NCBI GenBank assembly: GCA_008828725.1
Contig: MEHQ01002204.1
Location: 563,532-627,531 of the forward strand
Source of the DNA: Saccharina japonica
Lineage: Eukaryota > Sar > Phaeophyceae > Laminariales > Laminariaceae
DNA: 64,000 nt
Direction: 5' to 3'
The translations under genes and the position numbers were made by a program. Positions within the stretch are counted from its first letter, which is position 1. Every line of letters begins with the position of its first letter. The notes beneath the pieces are model-generated. The model saw nothing but the letters and a program-made list of their open reading frames with translations. It made no database searches and had not been told where the DNA came from. Below are positions 48,445 to 60,494 of the stretch, piece by piece.

Positions 48445-51400
48445 CTGACCGATAGTAACGAAGTTCACGAGTTTTGAATAGCCAACGGCTTGGATCTTTG
48501 CACTTGAGAGCGTTGAGAAACACAGTCCCTACACTACTGTATATCAGGTATTCACGGCTTGAAAATTTAGGAAGCAACAAAAAACGTATAGTTTAATCGG
48601 ATACGTCGCCTTCCAACGATGTCGGACGTGTTTCGCTCTCGTACATGTGATGGTATGGGGTAAATATCGCGAGGTTCAAACAACCTCCAAGGAATGTCAC
48701 ATTAAGAAGTGTACGTATTCACCCTTCTATACCGGAAATCGATACACCCCAGCCGAGTGTATTAGCCGCAGGGCTGGGTTCGTTAACATACATATATTGT
48801 GAGGGCACAATCCCATTGTAGTTCACACGTTACACGCTTCATTCTCTTACCTCCCACTGCCACAGCAAAGTGCCATTAGTATCAAGCTTGGTGGCTTTAA
48901 ACGCGTGGTTTTCCAGTTCACTTCCAACGATGACGACGGATTCGTCTTCTGCCATAGCGATGGCATGCACGAAGTCGTTTTCCCCAGTTCCATGCTGTCG
49001 CACACAGCAATTACACAAGTGGTCGCACTGAACTGAGAGGTTCATCAGTGCACATTGCGGATACTCAGAAGTGCGCGTTTATTTTGTGTGTCAATCGACA
49101 CAGCATAATCAACTTACAAGTAGCACTACGTGGGTTGAATTAAGCGGTCGGAGGCGAGCTAGACGATGATGCGTCATGTGGCTGGGGGTTGTGCTTTGGT
49201 CGTGCGGCATGGTAAAACACCAGCCGATTCACCGGAGGCCGATATAGGAGATTCCGAGCCATGCTACGGCAGAGGGGACACCTTCAGGAGTAAAATGGTT
49301 TTAGTGGACGGGGCTTCCTCGTAAACTAAGGAATATTATCCTTATATATGTTCAATCCTATTTATGTTTTGGTCTATGTTGTATCCAGCCTTCAGACGAA
49401 ATATGGATCCCCAGATATATGTATGGTGCGCCCTATACGATTAAGAAAAATTGAAGTTTAAGCTCGTTGATTGTGGGTTGCTCGTTATTGTTTCATAGGA
49501 AATGCCGTTTTCGGGAGAGCGACGATTTGAGCTTCTCATCTTACGATCCTGCAGAATTTGAACTACCCCCTAACGTAGCTCGACCCTCAACCAGTTTACG
49601 ACGCTGTCGGACTGGTCCACCTCGCTCGTGAGTGATAGGTATCCTATCCTCTCTGGTATAGCACAACTATACACTCGTTTGATGGAGCGTTTGTCATCGT
49701 TCCCCAGCAACAAGATGCATTAGTATCTACATTGCGTAGTGGCCTACTGGAATGGCACAGGTTGCCTTAAGTCGTTTAGTTTTGGACGTAGATGTTTCTT
49801 GATTCTGTTTTTCTTCCGAAAATAGTTTTCCTCTACGGCTTTGGGACCGCAATCGACAAAAGAAAACAGCTTGTGACCTTTGCTGTGGCAAAACCCACAC
49901 AAGGCTCTGCTTGTTTGTTTCAGTCCTAAAACCTGCCCGACGCAGCCAATTTTGTTTTTCTCCGACACACCACAGTTCGCACACCGCCGAGTGATCGCCT
50001 CACAGGGCTCGGGTCGATACAGAACTTGGACGGTGCATGCTCCATTAAGCAATGAGGTGTCGGTGAGAGCAGTTCCCATGTTTTTTTAGTTGCTTACAAA
50101 CCCTATTACGCAATATTTAATGGCTGGGTTGTACATTATTAATAGTACGTCAGCTAAAGGACCTGGTGCTGTTTTTTTGTTCATTCTGGTGTTGTGACGC
50201 ATACTATGTACCACGACTTGTTTCATACCGTACATAATAACAAGCATGCTACGTTTGCCTACAATACTTCAGGCAATTTGCTCCTGAAACAGACTACGTG
50301 AATTTGGTGTAGGATTTTCCCTTGCGGCGCTCAATAGGTTACAGGTTTGAGGCATTTGTTCAGGCATTTTACCACTTGAAACCAAACTACTTGAAATTTG
50401 TGCAGGATTTGCTTTTGGGGCGCTGAACAAAAAGTTTCACGCACAGACAGTTTTCCGGGCTTTTTGCATATTCACCCAAATTTGCTTGAAATGTGTATGG
50501 GGTTTGTCTCGGGCGCCGAAAACGTTAGGTGGAATTCAAAGCTCAAGCTCTACATGTCGAGGGCCAACCGAAACAATACAATATTACTGCTGACGAGTTG
50601 CGTACGGGCATATATCATACATGCTGTATGATATCTCAAACGCAGCTCATACAGAATAATTTGCAATCGTTTTCAAAACCAACGGAAACCCAAAAAGCGC
50701 GGGGTATATGAATAATGTTTGCCATTTCATAATGTGAAGCTGTTACTTCAGTCATACGATTCACATAAACCTATAACAGTCATTAATCATCCCTGAATAC
50801 TAGACAAAGGTATAGTGATAATACTGCCGTCCCCCAAAATCATTGGCTTTACGGACTCCTCACCGACGTTTCGCCAATGAAAGCCGAAAGGGGGACACGT
50901 ACTTGTGCCTTTCAGTCAACTCTAGGTTCCCCTGTTTGATGGAAAGATCGACACCACTCATACCTCAACATGCTTCCGAACGACCGGCCCACAAAATCGT
51001 GGGGTACAAATTGCTTCTTTGGTAGATATGTCAAGGGCGGCCGAGGATTTGGATATCATACACCTAACCCCCCCCCCCCCTCCCCCCCCCCAGGAGGCCG
51101 AAAAAAAATTATTTTTTAACCACTTTTTTTTTTTTTTCGGTACGAATATACCTTCGTGTATACCGGTGCTGCGGCGTTATTCCGCGTGTATCCAGCAGGG
51201 TTGTCCTCGTCAGTATCCCGGTGTATTTTGCGCTGTAACAGCTAGTATACGGACAGATGCAAACCCTTCGGCAGCAAGTCAAATAACGTACGAGTAAATC
51301 ACATCTCCGACAGATAGTACAGGATATTACAGAAGCAGAAGATGATCTACTCGCCACCAGGGTGAGTTCGTGCAACCACGGCGCTGACGTCCCCCACACA

Positions 51401-53550
51401 AACAACATAAAAAAACAACCCGCAGCAAGCGGATTCGCAGTGTTCTAGGTTATACGCTGTAGCCCTTCGCTCAAAAATAAATATTCTCCGCACGTACCAG
51501 CAGCAGTGCCAGTATTAAGGCCAGTACTATCATCAATACTTACTGTAGTACGCCTACGTAGGCAGAACCGGCCGCAATTACTCCGCTACAAAAAAAAAAC
51601 AAATGTAGTGCCTACCGAGATATAGTAGTATCGAAATTGTGGAGCTAAACGGGTCTACCCACACCACCAGTATGAATACATACGCTGCGCTCGCTCTTAA
51701 ATACGGGCATCCAAGTCCCCATCCAGAAACACACGCAAGCAACGGCTTGCCGCAATGCCTTCGACTGCTTGTAGCTGCCGGAAGCGCTACGCAGTACTCT
51801 CTTGCTGCTGTAGTACCAAGATTCCACCTGTGCGAAGCAAAGCATGCATTCTGCCACTCTCGGTGGTAAGGCAATGGCAACATGGTTATATGAGCTTACA
51901 CAGTACGTACCGCGTATATACGCAGTATTATGATACCAGATATACCAGGCTACTCGTATACTCGAAGTATACATATAGGCCAGGGCGCAAGTATAAGCGC
52001 AATCAAGTAGCATCAAAGGCCGTCGACCACTACCTAAAACTTGAACTGGACTGATGATATAGAGGGCCCCGTCGCACGCGACCTACCGTCTGCGACCTCT
52101 TTCAGGCAGTGCTTATCTATCCAAGGCCTCGTGCGCATCCCACGGCTCTAATCGGAACCTTCTTGTCCACCTCATCGATCGAGCTCATAAGTCCTTTTGC
52201 TACGCCTCACAACTCTCCCTCGACTTCTCCTGCTGCAGTCGCTGCCTCTCTACGCAGCTGCAGCTCATAGCTGCGGCCGCCCCCCTGGTCTATTGTCACG
52301 TAGTATGGGAGGCCTTGCTATCAAGCAGGGGGGCGGCGGGCGGGGGGGACGCCGTCTTACCATCCCCGTGTCAGGTTAATATAGTTTTGTGTAGGCGTAG
52401 AGCGAGGCGCCGATGGTCTCAGGTACCCCCCCCCCCCCTGTCAAAACGTAAAAGTTGAACAATTTGACGTGAGGTGTCGAAAAACAATTTTTCGACTACC
52501 CTTGGATATGTAGTCATTAAACTTCAAAGTTTCGTTACTGCTGCTCACGAGCAGCTTTCAGGCGTTTGGGTTGAGCATGCGCTTAAACTTGTTCCACACG
52601 ACGTAGCTCCAGGAGCGTTTTGTTGAGTAAGGTTCAAAGCGATGTGGAATGCTAGACGAAACGCATCGCCCTGCTTCCTCCATGCACCCGTCCACTGCAA
52701 GGTGGATACGAAATTTACACCACCACTCATGCCGTGAGCGTCACCATATCGTTCTCTTCACATCATTGTGAAAGCGACGGGGTTTTTTCACGGGTCGTTT
52801 TCACGCGCAGGATGGAGAACCCAGATGTATCAGGATGATGTGTGGTGTTTAGGTCAATGGCAACTCGAGTTAGACTGCGCGATGAAGGCGAAGGGACCTA
52901 TCTAGGTTTTGTAACGTTTTCTTCGGTTAACTTGTTTTTGAGGCGACGAGAACGGATGGAACAAGTAGTAAGTGTTCTCCAGTTTCAACGCTGCAAAGTA
53001 GGTCGTGGTACGATAAAGGTAGCATTGTTTTACTGAGACCTTTTCTCAATCGTCGGGCTCCCGAACCCAGAATCATCGAAATTTCGAACCCAGAATCATC
53101 GAAATTTCAGTCTTAGCGTTGAATTTGTTTTCCTACCGCACTTGGTTTATGGGCGTAGGCATCGGTTAGCACTTTGCTTTTGGGCCCGAAATCAACCTTT
53201 TGCTCACTTGTGGAGCTCCTCAAGCGAGGAACGCAGCAAAAACATGGTGCACCTCTACGGTAGCACGCGTCTGTTGTTAAGGCTACCTACCTCGCCCTCC
53301 CTGTAGAACCGCCACATTCAAGGCGTTTCATTGCGATCTACCCTGTTTCAGTGACCACACTCGGGTTTTTGGCATTATTTACCTGCCACCTCCACAAAAT
53401 ATCTCCCCGGGCGTCCACCTTGAATGCTGCCGCGTCATACTTTCCATTGCTCGTAGCGTTCCAATCTCCACGCGTACTGCCTGCGAACACATAAGTCCCA
53501 TTCCTACCGATTGTGGCACCAGTAAGATGGTCGGTTTCCGTCGTTCCTGC
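48277..53550 (-). CDS. SBBP-type beta-propeller repeat protein, three exons, partial
   Basis: Three minus-strand exons (53383-53550, 48851-48994, 48277-48444), each encoding one blade-like unit: G-T-x(3)-D-x2-x-A-(I/M)...(V/I)-(V/L/F)-(V/A)-G-(S/T)-x(2-10)-A-(W/T/F)-K-(L/V)-D-x-(N/R)-G-(T/D)-(L/I)-LW-x-W. This is the pattern of SBBP (beta-propeller) repeats, as in proteins with VTG-x-T...VAKYDSDGTLLW. All three units start and end in phase 0, and all borders are AG/GT. The first and third are 56 residues and the second is 48. Start and end exons are not found; more blades are expected outside these. Probable role is an extracellular or surface propeller scaffold. The 4.4-kb intron holds a MITE and a small ORF. 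Confidence 0.72.
48851..48994 (-). CDS. Propeller gene exon b
   Basis: 144 nt, acceptor GCGACAG, donor GTAAGA. Begins HGTGENDFVHAIAMAEDESV and ends FKATKLDTNGTLLWQWE. It is eight residues shorter than the other blades, lacking the GDWNA loop. Confidence 0.75.
49744..50079 (-). CDS. Small Cys/His-rich ORF, possible zinc-binding protein
   Basis: 111 codons, ATG at 50079 to TAG. Contains RRCANCGVSEKNKIGC and CGFCHSKGHKLFSFVDC, i.e. two CxxC pairs with further Cys and His, followed by a basic tail FRKKNRIKKHLRPK. This suggests a zinc-ribbon or zinc-knuckle-like fold. It lies within the large intron of the propeller gene on the same strand, so it may be a retrocopy, a transposon C-terminus or an independent gene. 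Family not recognised. Confidence 0.45.
   Translation of the reverse strand: MGTALTDTSLLNGACTVQVLYRPEPCEAITRRCANCGVSEKNKIGCVGQVLGLKQTSRALCGFCHSKGHKLFSFVDCGPKAVEENYFRKKNRIKKHLRPKLNDLRQPVPFQ
50287..50525 (+). repeat. Degenerate tandem repeat, about 95-bp period
   Basis: Three units of the form GAAA-x(6)-ACT(A)-CTTGAAATTTGTGCAGGATTTG-(C)TTTTGGGGCGC. Identity is moderate. Confidence 0.55.
50526..53001. other. Propeller gene intron, no exon found
   Basis: Contains C homopolymer runs (51068-51091 and 52427-52439). No propeller blade motif was seen on either strand. Confidence 0.45.
53002..53271 (-). mobile_element. MITE family A, copy 8
   Basis: Ends GTGGTACGATAAAGGT and CACCTCTACGGTAGCACGCG. 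It carries a 24-bp internal tandem duplication (CGAACCCAGAATCATCGAAA twice). It lies in the propeller gene intron, near exon a. Confidence 0.75.
53383..53550 (-). CDS. Propeller gene exon a
   Basis: 168 nt, acceptor GCTTCGCAG, donor GTAAAT. Begins AGTTETDHLTGATIGRNGTY and contains FAGSTRGDWNATSNGKYDAA, FKVDARGDILWRWQ. Confidence 0.75.
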
Positions 53551-54289
53551 CTGCGAAGCATATACAGCATGGACCGACGCCCCAGAGAATATCATATCAA
53601 AACAGGTAATAAGTCATATATCATGAAAATCGGAGAATACGCGCACCCGTGTTTGATCGTTGTTTATATATTTTTGCTCTCGCTTGTTTTGGCGCACCTC
53701 TGTTCTTTCCCTTTCATCCATGCAATATCACGGATCCCCGTGCGCAAGTCAAATATAATCGTTTCGTTTTTGTCGTGTTTTCGCATCCTTATATGCCCAT
53801 CCTCTTGTGTGTATTATGCATACACATACACAGGTTGGGTTGGCGTCGGTCGGCAACTCCACTGCAGAACATGCCGCTCACGACATGAACTAGACAACCA
53901 GGGCATATGCCGTTGTTTTTTAGTTTGGCGGTCGCGGCGGTCGATTTAGATATTTTGTGCCACCCGAACTTTACTGCGAACGCGGGGAGGGATCGCACCA
54001 CGTACCTGGTATTATATTTTAATAAGGCACCCGCGAGGCAGTTACATAGTAACTCCCTTGCTGTTTCGTGAATGGGTACCCCTGGAAATTCTCTCGAGAT
54101 AGGGACCTCACGCAACATAGCACCGACAGTTGTTTTACTTGATGAAGATGCTGATTGTGTCTGCATGTTTATGTCGGCACTTTTCATTAAGTTCTCATAA
54201 TTTTATTTGTCTACTACGTTGTACTCTAACATATTCTCATGATTTGTTCTGTCTACTAGGTTGTACACTGATAAAAAATAATGATTTGG
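53551..54289. other. Intergenic or upstream intron of propeller gene
   Basis: No further blade exon was recognised. Confidence 0.4.
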
Positions 54290-54361
54290 TAGTCGTACAC
54301 GGGTCTCGAACCCCGGACGTGTGTGTTTGCAAGCCCATATTGCACCTTTCACTCTACTCGT
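54290..54361 (-). mobile_element. SINE family 2 head, copy 3
   Basis: Minus strand CGAGTAGAGTGAAAGGTGCA and GGGGTTCGAGACCCG, at tRNA A/B-box spacing. Confidence 0.55.
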
Positions 54362-55179
54362 TCAAGTTGTATGCACAACCAGTTCATTTTATTTCTGTAG
54401 TACGAGCTTGTTCAGGCATATCACCGAATAATTGGTCAGTCAAGAGTGCCGCATGCAACAGCATCTCCAATGTCACATATAATGTGTATCATACTGACCG
54501 CCATGAACCGCAAAAGAGTGTGACATCGCCAGGTGTTTGTTAAAGGGCCTGAAACTGGCGCTACCGCCAAAATGTGGCCCGACCAATCATAGGCCTTCAA
54601 AGTGGTCAAAAATAGTCAGGCGTTCCGAAACATGTTTTCCCCTCATTTAATTTTTCTGAACAAGACGCTTCCAGGTGGTTCAAGGGATGTTTGCACAAAC
54701 TTTCACGCAAATATTCGAAGATGTGACTGCGTATGGTCATATTAAGTCATATTCAACGCCCGAAATCGATTATATACTGAAACTAAGTAAATACGAGGCA
54801 ACGGCTATTTTTGCACTTTTACCACAGGAACGCCCAAATGTCCACGCCGTTTTTAGGAGATAGACCCTGAAATTTGGTACACGTGTTTTATGCGCCCTAC
54901 CCGAGCCTTTTACGAATGTTTTTTGTTTTTGGACAGAGGTTTTGGATCTCTTTCGACCCATATTTCCCAAAAAAATACAAAACAAAAAATATCTGACCAA
55001 AAAAAAAAAAAAAAACATCCTTTGGAATCTCGTGTAGGGCGCATAAAACACGTGTGCCAAATGTCAGGGTCTATCTCCGAAAACCGGCGTGGACATTGGC
55101 CTCTGAGTAAATATTCTGTGGTATACTTGAACCAGCCTGTAGGTGTATTGCAACTCTAACGAAGCCGAACAAAGAGAGT
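54362..55179. other. Inverted similar segments, no gene
   Basis: Contains an imperfect inverted pair: AAATTTGGTACACGTGTTTT-ATGCGCCCTAC near 54870-54900 and its complement near 55027-55068, with a poly-A run at 54998-55014 in the loop. Confidence 0.55.
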
Positions 55180-55248
55180 GAAAAGGTCTCGAACCCCGGA
55201 CGTTTGTGCTGGCTAAGTCCCTTTACCGCCTGCTGCTCTACTCGGACA
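55180..55248 (-). mobile_element. SINE family 2 head, copy 4
   Basis: Minus strand CCGAGTAGAGCAGCAGGCGG and GGGGTTCGAGACC. Best-preserved head of the family. Confidence 0.6.
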
Positions 55249-55413
55249 AGTTGTGTATACGTCCGGTTTTTCTTTTATAATATAGTTGACTGTTTTGTGA
55301 CCTATTTTGTACATTTCGTAGACGTACCAATATGCGACGTACATATATCTGGTGTATTGGCAGTAACTGCACAGGAAAATTGAGCTTCAACTGCGTATGG
55401 CGCTCCTTTTTAT

Positions 55414-55496
55414 TGCTTTTCATCGAGCAGCTAGCTGTTAAGGGTGCCAGCGAAACAGGAAAGTGCCAAAGGCTTCCTGCAACGCCAAGGACATGG
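55414..55496 (-). repeat. TPR-like segment, diverged copy of 47578-47659
   Basis: Minus strand HVLGVAGSLWHFPVSLAPLT aligns with HDIGVAENIRHFSVYLATLT of the first copy. The nucleotide match also covers the following bases (ATTGCTTTTCATCGAG on the plus strand). Confidence 0.4.
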
Positions 55497-55840
55497 TAAG
55501 GGGACAACTCGTGCACCGGATGCTTGGCACAGCCTCGCTCACGAAGAGCGGTGGGTCGAGAGTCGGGATGCCATGAGGCCGCAGGTAGAAGAAGAAGAAT
55601 AAATATATATATCAATTATATTATGTTAACTAACTCTTGTGAGCAAGGGGGCCTCTCATCCCCAAGCTCTATGACCCTTGAGAACAATATGTGACCCATC
55701 CCGGGAAACATAATTCAATCAATCCATCTTCGTTGATGAATTGCAGTCACACAACCAAGGTTATTGTACTAATACGGCAATGTCACGTATCATACATTTC
55801 AGGAATATCACATCAGACTTTGATACGAGTAAATCCCACA
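55496..55840 (-). repeat. EELPWM-family flank, copy C (inverted)
   Basis: Reverse complement of 41559-41909, nearly identical. Joined here directly to the CCCGAAGGATCA segment. Confidence 0.8.
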
Positions 55841-56300
55841 CGCCCCCTGCTCGTGACACAGTCCTGATAACTTCCGTCCAGTCAAAATACGAAAAATCTA
55901 AACCATACTGGCTCAAACTTCAACAATCTTCCAATACACTCAGCTGCCGAAACTAGAGCGTAAGGCTGCGATAATCAGACGGCCATCAGCTCGGTGTCAA
56001 TAGGTTGATACAAGTTTGTCCAGTAGTGCTAACGTCAGAGTCACAAAACCCACTCAAAAATCAAAAACCAATCCCGAAGGATCAATAATCAATCTCGAAA
56101 AACCCAATCAAAAATCAAAAACCAATCCCGAAGGATCAATAATCAATCTCGAAAAATCCAATCAAAAATCAAAAACCAATCCCGAAGGATCAATAATCAA
56201 TCTCTGAAGACCAATAGCAATTAACAACCAATCCCGAATTCATCCGCCAATTGTTCAGCGAATGTCTGCTGGGAAATCTTCAGCACCCCCTTTTCCCAAT
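55841..56300 (+). repeat. CCCGAAGGATCA tandem-repeat segment, copy 2
   Basis: Matches 42073-42775. Contains three well-preserved units of about 55 bp (56050-56205) with AATCCCGAAGGATCAATAAT. Confidence 0.8.
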
Positions 56301-56570
56301 CCCTCTCGTAGAAACACCCCGAATACCAACGCATATCAGATCCTCATTTCATATGCGGAAAGACAAAACGCATTCATTCATATAATACCACAACGCCCGG
56401 AATTTTCCATCATCGTATTATCCCAACCATGTTAACCTTTATCTGCAGTGCGAGTAGTGCGTTCGCAGTTGCTTTGTACCATGGTGTAACGCAGTGTCTT
56501 ATATGTATGCATGGATGTATATACGACCTTCTTCGTGGCCATAAAAATGTCCGCATACAGAAAACTGCCT

Positions 56571-56679
56571 NNNNNNNNNNNNNNNNNNNNNNNNNNNNNN
56601 NNNNNNNNNNNNNNNNNNNNNNNNNNNNNNNNNNNNNNNNNNNNNNNNNNNNNNNNNNNNNNNNNNNNNNNNNNNNNNN
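56571..56679. other. Assembly gap (109 N)
   Basis: A run of ambiguous bases interrupting the minus-strand EELPWM-family frame. Confidence 1.
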
Positions 56680-57530
56680 TATTCCTGATGTCTTCTTTCT
56701 TGCTCGATGATCTTGGTCATCCAGGGAAGCTCCTCGCCGATTATCTTAAAGCCCCCCATGGTGCTGCAAACGTGCCCGAGCTCCCGTGACAAAACTTCCC
56801 AATCACCAGGCTCCGGAGGTGGAAGCGACCCCTGCTGCTGTCGGTGGTTCTGCTCCACCCCATCGCCCATCTCCTCCTGCCCCGTCAATGTCGCCTCACG
56901 CTCCAACTCGTGCTGTTCGTCGCCGTTCCACGCCTCTACCAGTTTCCTCCCTCTCACCAGATCCTTCCCCTCGCTCCGTACCACCATGCACCTTTTTCCA
57001 TCTCGTTCCGCTTCCACCTTCTCACTACCAATCACTGCTGTCTCCTCCTCGTTGCCTTGCTCGACGTGTATAAACGTCTCGACTTGTTGTTGCTGGTGGT
57101 CCTGAATTGCTGTCTCCCTATAGGCCTGTACTGGGTCGGTGGCGGATATGGTGTCGCTGCCCGGCATCTTGACCTGGGCTTGGTGCGTGTTCTCATTCCT
57201 ACCTACTTCCTCTTGTACTTGGGCTGCGGTTGCGCAATTTCCGACTCTCAGCTGTTCTAAGTACTCGGCCATGGCTTGTTGCTGTTCTTTCACTGTGAGC
57301 GTGTCAAATGATCGCATGTCTATATCGCACCTTGCGCCCGATTTGACGAGACGCTCATGCTCTTCAATCCACCTCTGTTGCTTCTGCTGTTTCTCCTCCT
57401 CCCGCTTTGCGGCCGCTTCCGCTGCCGCTGCGGCTGCTGCTGCTGCTGCTGCTGCTGTAGCTGCCGCTGCTGCTGCTGTTGCTGCTGCTGCGGGTGCTCG
57501 TACTACTTCCTGTAGTTCATGCCACTCCTC
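56680..57530 (-). pseudogene. EELPWM-family coding region, copy E, cut by gap
   Basis: A minus-strand frame of about 283 codons from 57530 to the gap. Order: EEWHELQEV, a poly-Ala tract from a CAG/GCA microsatellite, a coiled-coil-like KREEEKQQKQQRWIEEHERL, MRSFDTLTVKEQQQAMAEYL, Gln/Glu-rich low complexity, SLPPPEPGDWEVLSRELGHV, and CSTMGGFKIIGEELPWM with EQERRHQE at the gap. The frame upstream of 57530 is closed by TAA at a junction with a different repeat, so the N-terminus is missing. Family and function unknown. It may be a host gene family spread by duplication or a transposon ORF. Confidence 0.5.
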
Positions 57531-57531
57531 A

Positions 57532-57881
57532 TGTGGGATTTACTCGTATCAAAGTCTGATGTGATATTCCTGAAATGTATGATACGTGACATTGCCGTAT
57601 TGTACAATAACCTTGGTTGTGTGACTGCAATTCATCAACGAAGATGGATTGAGTGAATTATGTTTCCCGGGATGGGTCACATATTGTTTGACCTGTTCTC
57701 AAGGGTCATAGAGCTTGGGGATGAGAGGCCCCCTTGCTCACAACAGTTAGTTAACATAATATAATTGATATATATTTTTATTCTTCTTCTTCTACCTGCC
57801 TCATGGCTTCCCGACTCTCGACCCACCGCTCTTCGTGAGCAATACTGTGCCAAGCACCCGGTGCACGAGTTGTCCCCTTAC
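57532..57881 (+). repeat. EELPWM-family flank, copy B
   Basis: Nearly identical to 41559-41909 (two bases shorter at a GTATTAGTAC site). Confidence 0.8.
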
Positions 57882-58791
57882 TATTATCGTCAACCTAAGG
57901 ATCATGGACTATAGTTATGTCACCGTGAAGATAAAACATAGAGTTTAAAAATCGATTGGTTGACCCTTGGATGCTGAGATGCTTAGTTGCCACCCCTTAC
58001 TGGTCTCGCGCAATTCCACGCACTTTTGCGCAATTTTCATAAGAATTCGTGAGGAATTTTCGTGTGGTTCGCAGGGCTCATACAGAACATAAACAATGTT
58101 TTTTCAAAATACTCGTATTCTATCATAACTTTAGTTTACATGTGTCTCCGACTCAAGTTGGTATACCCCTAGAAACGTTTCCCCCTCTGACCTATTTCTG
58201 ACCTGTTTGACTACTGGGGGCTCATCGATCGTGAGTCTACAATCGAATGCGAATGTGAATGCTTTCATTTTGAAGGGAGGGTTCCCTTCAGACTTTCGAG
58301 TTTACTGAACCCGATTCGCTGCCGTGCAGTGTTCGACGTCTATCTACATCTACAACACCAACCAGTAGTACGTAGTATACCGTTTTTATGGCTTTATCAC
58401 AGACTCACAAATTTGACAACATTCATCACGACATGATGCGTTTAGGGATAGGGTTAATGAATACGAAGTATAGAAACAACTATTATTTCACGATTAGAGG
58501 TCGGTCGTTAGATATGAGTGGACCGTAATACACCTCTCTTCTTCGTGACGAACGGCCCAACTTTCGATAGACAGCTCTTTGAAATAGCTTTGCGCTTTTT
58601 GCTGACAGCAGCACGACTTCTACAGCAGTAGCATTCTATAGTCGTACTTTACTGCTGTGTCAGCACGGTGACGACGACACTGACTGGTGAGCTGGGATGA
58701 CAAGGCAAGGCAGAGCATCGCAGCAAAAAGCCAGAAACAAGGGGAAAGGGGAAAGGTCCTGCTCTGCTCTGCTGTTCTGTCACCCTTCCTC

Positions 58792-58822
<31 letters not shown>

Positions 58823-60202
58823 GGCTGCTCTTCTGGTGCAGCAATAGCAGCAGCTTCAGATACAGTGCACATACATTATTTCGTTTATTTGAATAACAGG
58901 GATAAAATCTTAATCTTTGATTTTTATAGGACGAGTTACAAAAAACTTTGCTAGTACGTAGATAGCCAAAAATGATTGCTTCTGTGTCGTTTTTTTGTGC
59001 GAACAAATGCCATTTATAGCAGAGGCAGTGTGACGCACAGCTTGCTACACGAATCATGTGATACCAGATACCAGATCTATATCCCCGCATTTCTTATTTG
59101 TGAAGAAGTGTACCGTTGTACCAGGTACCTAATACGTACGCTGACTGAATGTGTACCAGAGACCTGCGGAGAGTGCCGGGTATTGCTTATATTTGCTTGC
59201 GTAATGCTGTGTGTGCTGTTCGAAGCGGTGTCATATCATAGGGATGATACTCTGCTGTAATTCTTCTCTGATGCTGCTGCTGCTGTTGTTGTATACCAGG
59301 TATACTATACATAGTCTGTTAAAAAAAAACGCTCAAATTGTCCAGAAAATAGTAAATTGGGTGTAACAAAAACAGCTCACCAAACTGGGTAACACGATAT
59401 AGAAACAGTGATATATCATACATCAACTAGCAGCGCGATCGAACAATCAAGGTTGCCCCGGAAGAAGAAACGTCAAAAGCCCCATTTTAACCTTCCGGCA
59501 CGTCAAAAGTCACATCACAACCTTCGGGCAGTGCTTCTACCGTTCAGTACCACGTACGTACGTGCTTCCAGTATAACTCACACAGTTATGTTGCGCTACG
59601 AGTATTGCACAGCACTAATATCTGTACCTTCTCTGCTGGCCAAAAATGAAGAAACGAAACCCCGTTGTCCCGTGCTGTCATTACGTACAATATTATACCT
59701 ACCAGTAGGGACGGTGCTCCATATTGCCTTCGTGAGATATGTGGAAGATGCGGTTCTCAGGAAAGCACAGAAGGGTTAACTTTGAGTCTACGTACGCAAT
59801 ATACTAGCAGTTAGGGATCTGCTATTTGCGGCTTGCTGTGAAGTCAACGTTGACCGTAGATAGGCTCATGAAGACTACCAATAATATTTGGGATTTAGAG
59901 CAGCGTTCCTCGCTGAGTACAACTATCTATTAGTTTATAACTGTATATTCATAAGTTCATTAAAAATTAATCCTGGAATTCTTAACTCCCAAATCTGACT
60001 AATGTGTCGCGTTGTAGAAAATACGAAACCCTCATATAAATATGAGAAATCCAGCGGGTGAGGGCTACGCATAATACGATATTACGAGCCTGGACGCCAA
60101 ATTGATGTTCTATTCTGAATAACGGGCCCCCACTGCTGTATAACATACCAGTAGGAACGCGCGTGTATAGTAGTATCTAACTATTCGGGTATGTCTGTAC
60201 TC
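57882..60202. other. Intergenic, no gene called
   Basis: Contains a CTG microsatellite (58791-58830) and a CTG tract near 59268-59290. A 156-codon minus frame over the CTG tract and a 123-codon plus frame at 59408 have no support. Confidence 0.45.
58791..58830 (+). repeat. CTG trinucleotide microsatellite
   Basis: Interrupted CTG/CTA/CGG units over about 40 bp. Confidence 0.85.
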
Positions 60203-60217
60203 CTGCTGCTACTACTG

Positions 60218-60251
<34 letters not shown>

Positions 60252-60294
60252 CACTACTGCTACCACTATCACTACTATTAATAGTGCTACTACT
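60203..60294 (+). repeat. ACT/CTA trinucleotide microsatellite
   Basis: About 90 bp of ACT units with C and G interruptions. Confidence 0.9.
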
Positions 60295-60494
60295 TTTTTA
60301 GGGCTACTGCTACTGCTATACCACTACTACTACTCCTACACTGCTGTACGTACTGCTGTGCTGCTGTGTCCTGATTTCACATCACTGCTGTTGTTGTAGT
60401 GAGTGGTGTCGGACATATTCGTATGGTGTAGCCGTACAAGTGTCTGATACGCGTCTTTACCGTATTTGTCCAAGTGTTCGAGTTGTGTCACTGC

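Noticed and set aside
58620..59090. 156-codon minus-strand ORF with poly-Ser
   Set aside because: The open frame is supported mainly by a CTG microsatellite, with no recognisable domain.
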